Source: Euglena gracilis
Lineage: Eukaryota > Euglenida > Euglenophyceae > Euglenales
Reading direction: 5' to 3'
NCBI GenBank assembly: GCA_039621445.1
Contig: CP154956.1
Location: 17,241,562 to 17,305,561 of the forward strand
DNA: 64,000 nt
Shown here: positions 61,105 to 64,000 of the stretch, in pieces
Position numbering within the stretch: the first letter of the stretch is position 1
Layout of the letters: the number at the start of each line of letters is the position of its first letter
Notes under the pieces: model-generated
What the model saw: only the letters and a program-made list of their open reading frames with translations
Database searches by the model: none
What the model was told of the DNA's origin: nothing
Made by a program: the position numbers and the translations under genes

Positions 61105-64000
61105 GTGGGGTCCCACCGCAGCCCAGCTGGAGCTCCTGGCGGGGAAAAAGGTGCCGGCTGGCTGGACAGCCCCCCCCCCCCCGGGGTGGTGGGTCACCTC
61201 CAGCTCAAGGAACCCCCCAGCCCCCACCAAACCAGTTGTGCTGGAAAACACATTCCTTTCGTAACTGATTTCAAACTCCACCGCAGGGTGCTGCATGGCT
61301 TCAAAAAAGCAAGCAAGCTATGGGGAAGATCTGTCAGGACCAGAGTTTTTTGTGCATTTTAGTTCTGGGGGTCAGACTAGGGGAATCAAACCTCGGCACT
61401 ATGTTCTGGAGGGCCAAAAACACCAAATTTGGCCGTTCCCCTGGGTTTTGCCCCCGGAAAATGTTTTCCCCGTATTTTCCCCCACTGCGCCTTTCCTGAT
61501 CGTCCAAACTTGTACTTCAACTTTTTCGTGATCCTGCCTCTGTGGGAAAATTAAGCTGCTTTCCAAACATTTTCACTTCCTATGAGTTTTGTTCAAACTG
61601 TAAAAGTGAAAGCAACTAAATTGAATAGACGGCTTTGCTGTTCACATTTTGTCGGGGAGAAGAAATTGCAATCTGACGATGCTGTTGGGACATACTCACG
61701 TCACACACCGTGTTGTGCATGAATGAGCAGTTCGTGTACCGCACGATCCAACTTCGATCTGCAATGGACACAGATGGTGCGGCCAAAGAAGCGAGGCGGG
61801 TGGCAGACCCAGCACGTGTGGCAACAATGCATTTCCATCGCATTGGATCCATTCAAGGCAGAATCCATCACACTTCCATCTGGGAGGAAGTTTGACAAAA
61901 ATAATGCCAGGACACCGATGGGGGAAAAGCGGGGTAGTCAGACACTATGCACACCGGAACTCACTCCAGTCGTCGCCGAAGAGGATAGTTGTGGAGGAAT
62001 AACCATTCCGCCCCAAAAATGCTGCAGAAAGGATGCACAGGTGTTAGCCCCATACCTTGCCCCCCCACAAAACGTTGGAGCATTCTTGGTCCCTCCTCAC
62101 CCAACGCCAACTCCTTGGGCAGTGCCCAAGGAGCATTTCTGGACCCGTTTCAGCTTTCCCCAAGAGTTACCCCTTGGGCAGCCAGATGCATTATTTTCAT
62201 ACTGTGACTGCATCCTTCCAAAAAGGTGAACAACAATATGGCATATTATGGCACAATATAGCATTTTTTGGGTTTCTGGCTGTGTCCGTAAATTAAATCA
62301 GGGATGATAATTAAAAACAGATAATAAATTTAAGAAAAACATATGAGAAAATGATTGTTGTGGGAGGTGTGTCATAGTTGTGGGAGGAAGGGAGAAAACC
62401 GATAAATGAACAAAAATTTTGGCGCACACAGTGAACCACAAAAAGGCCAAGTTGGTGACCAGATGGCTGTTTGCTCAGGGATACAAAAATACGTTTTGGG
62501 GCACTTTTTTTGGCGGAAAAAAATGCATCAGAAAAGTTCTGGCGAAATGTGCCTGTGGAAGTTTTCTTAACCTTTGGAGGTCTCCAGTACCCTTGCTGGT
62601 CTGGACCTGCTTGGAGGGGGAGAGGGTGGGGTGCAGAGAGAGGCACTCTCTCCCATCTGAACTCCGCCCTCAGGGTCTGCCGGATGAAAAAGAAGCCAAA
62701 TCCCTCCTCCGTCTCTGCCAACCAAAACGCTGCTTACTGATCCTCTGGCGAGGCAGCATTTCAACACCTGGCCTGTCTTCAGTGGTCAATTCAGCACAGC
62801 TCCATGAATGAAATATTTCAAAAAACCCAGTCACATGTGATGCCTCACAAAACAAGTCCAGACACCAAACCCTGTGTACCCCTGCCAGTTTTCTTTGTAA
62901 ACGCAGCGAGGAGAGGGGGAAGAGAGGAGAGAGGGGTGTTCCAGAGAGGGACACATCCAGGGCGGGGAACCCCCAAAATCAGACCATGTGAAAACATTTT
63001 CCGAAAATTTTCTGGCGGTTCGCCGGAACCCAGACAGACCCGGGCTGTACAAGAAGGCCTGGTGGGGGGTCAACCCCACCCGGGAGGTGGGGGGGTGTTG
63101 GGGTCGACCCACCCACCAGCACCACTGAAGAAAAATTTTAATCGAAAAAATTTGCTCCCTGGCAATATGGGCAGGTCTGGTGGGGGTGGTCAGACACCCC
63201 ACACCCACCACCTAAAGGGGTTTACGTGAGCAAAAAAAAAGCTCTCAAAATGCTTTTTAAAATGCTTTATAGGAGTCGAAATGGGCGAATGGCCCGGGGA
63301 AATGATGATTCTGGACTGGAATCGGTGTTTCAGGTGAGCCTCATTCAATTCAATTCAATTCAATTTAGGGCTGGCCCACACCCTCCATTTGGGAGCAGCC
63401 CCGTGACGCGGCGTCGGAGTCCTCCGGGTCCACCCCAGCCAGCACGGCCACCTTCTTGCCGTTGAACGGCGGCAGGAACAGCCCCTCGTGCTGCTGGAGC
63501 GGCAGTGGGGCAAGGCAGCGAGACTTCATAAAAGGGGATGACAAAATAAAACCATGGGTGCAACATGCGCACCTTTGGTTGTGTGTGGCTGTGTGTGGCT
63601 GTGTGTGTCTGTGTTGTGTTCAGGCTTCTTTTTAAGACACCCGGGGGTCCCCTTCCCTTGGGGGGGCCTCAATAGTTTAACCTGGGGGCGGGGTCCCACT
63701 TCTTCACCAACTCCAAAATTTCTGCTTTGCACCTCACTTCACATTTTCCCCATCCGATTCTATTTTGGGATTAGGCTTATATTTAGGAATTGGGTGATTC
63801 ATCCACTCTTCCAAAAAAAAAGTCACCTTTCTTCTTCACCAGAAAACCAGGAAATCACCACCCGCTGGTGGCTCATCACCTGCCACCAATCACTGATGGT
63901 CACCCCCCCCCCCTCAGGTCACGCATCGCTGCATCGCCCTTCATCCGAATTGAGGTTCTCAGTGGGAACCAAAAACCTTTCACATGGAGGAAACAAGCAC

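Larger units (their letters stand above)
56290..63529 (-). pseudogene. Metacaspase-like gene, p20 exon split by a transposon relic
   Basis: Exons are 63529-63382 (ATG), 62021-61961, 61758-61709, 59403-58882 (with a 356-bp element at 59027-59382), 58280-58173 and 56397-56290 (TGA). Without the element plus one 8-bp duplication the total is 633 nt, 211 codons including stop. The order matches a metacaspase: GKKVAVLAGVD...GCSQMEAFLGRNGYSS (strand 1 and helix), LFGDDW, LDRAVHELLIHAQHGDS, LVFYCIGYD at the place of the F-H-Y-S-G-H-G loop, LPRGVRLVCIFDCCY at the catalytic-Cys loop, ADVILFEGTADIR at the D-x-x-Q/SGC strand, and a C-terminus YNVDQLFVL. The catalytic His is replaced by Tyr, and the usual HSG after the Cys reads YVT, so protease activity is unlikely. 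The element adds 364 nt, breaks the frame and cannot be removed cleanly by GT-AG splicing. It is either a pseudogene or a catalytically dead homologue with unusual splicing. Exon 2 uses a weak GTTCCG donor to keep phase. Confidence 0.65.

Noticed and set aside
61723-62229. 168-codon plus-strand ORF with protein-like sequence
   Set aside because: The minus strand here carries two phase-matched metacaspase-like exons (62021-61961, 61758-61709), so this frame is probably antisense chance.

Overview
The window is eukaryotic nuclear DNA from a large, gene-poor genome. It shows small GC-rich exons with codon-phased open frames, canonical GT-AG introns of 0.5-6 kb, many microsatellites and many short DNA-transposon relics. 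There is no bacterial-type gene packing. Cilium-type proteins (RIIa/IQ) and a metacaspase relative suggest a flagellated protist or alga. I cannot place it more precisely: codon use is standard and no organelle, rRNA or tRNA gene was recognised.

Five split genes are visible, all on the minus strand. (1) From 2.1 to 16.6 kb and from 18.1 to 25.5 kb (gene B and gene A) there are two tandem, collinear copies of a multi-exon gene for a Golgi-type glycosyltransferase-like protein. Ten exon blocks of A have a counterpart in B, in the same order. Copy B also has a membrane-anchor first exon and a stop-containing last exon. (2) From 30.5 to 36.1 kb (gene E) six exons join exactly into a 181-residue RIIa-domain protein with two IQ motifs. 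(3) From 38.5 to 50.6 kb (gene C) six exons join exactly into a 227-residue protein of unknown function with a GNWxEER motif seen in some ciliary microtubule-associated proteins. (4) From 56.3 to 63.5 kb (gene D) six exons join into a 210-residue metacaspase-like protein. Its catalytic His position reads Tyr, and its p20 exon is split by a 356-bp transposon relic.

Between and inside the genes lies repeat DNA. Seven short non-autonomous DNA elements of 0.26-0.37 kb have CAGG...CCTG-type ends, poly-G/poly-C cores and 8-bp target duplications (hAT-like), and there are relics of more. There is also a 230-bp foldback element, a 0.9/1.6 kb repeated module, a minisatellite, and long (TACA)n, (TG)n, (TGG)n, (CAGA)n and (TA)n tracts. 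From 41.9 to 47.7 kb there is a dense cluster of small palindromes built on TTGCGCAAATGCGC, together with four copies of a longer ~65-bp composite. This cluster lies in the introns of gene C and is the most unexplained structure in the window.

Exon boundaries for genes C, D and E are supported by reading-frame and phase closure. Those for A and B are partly approximate. No family was confirmed by a database search.
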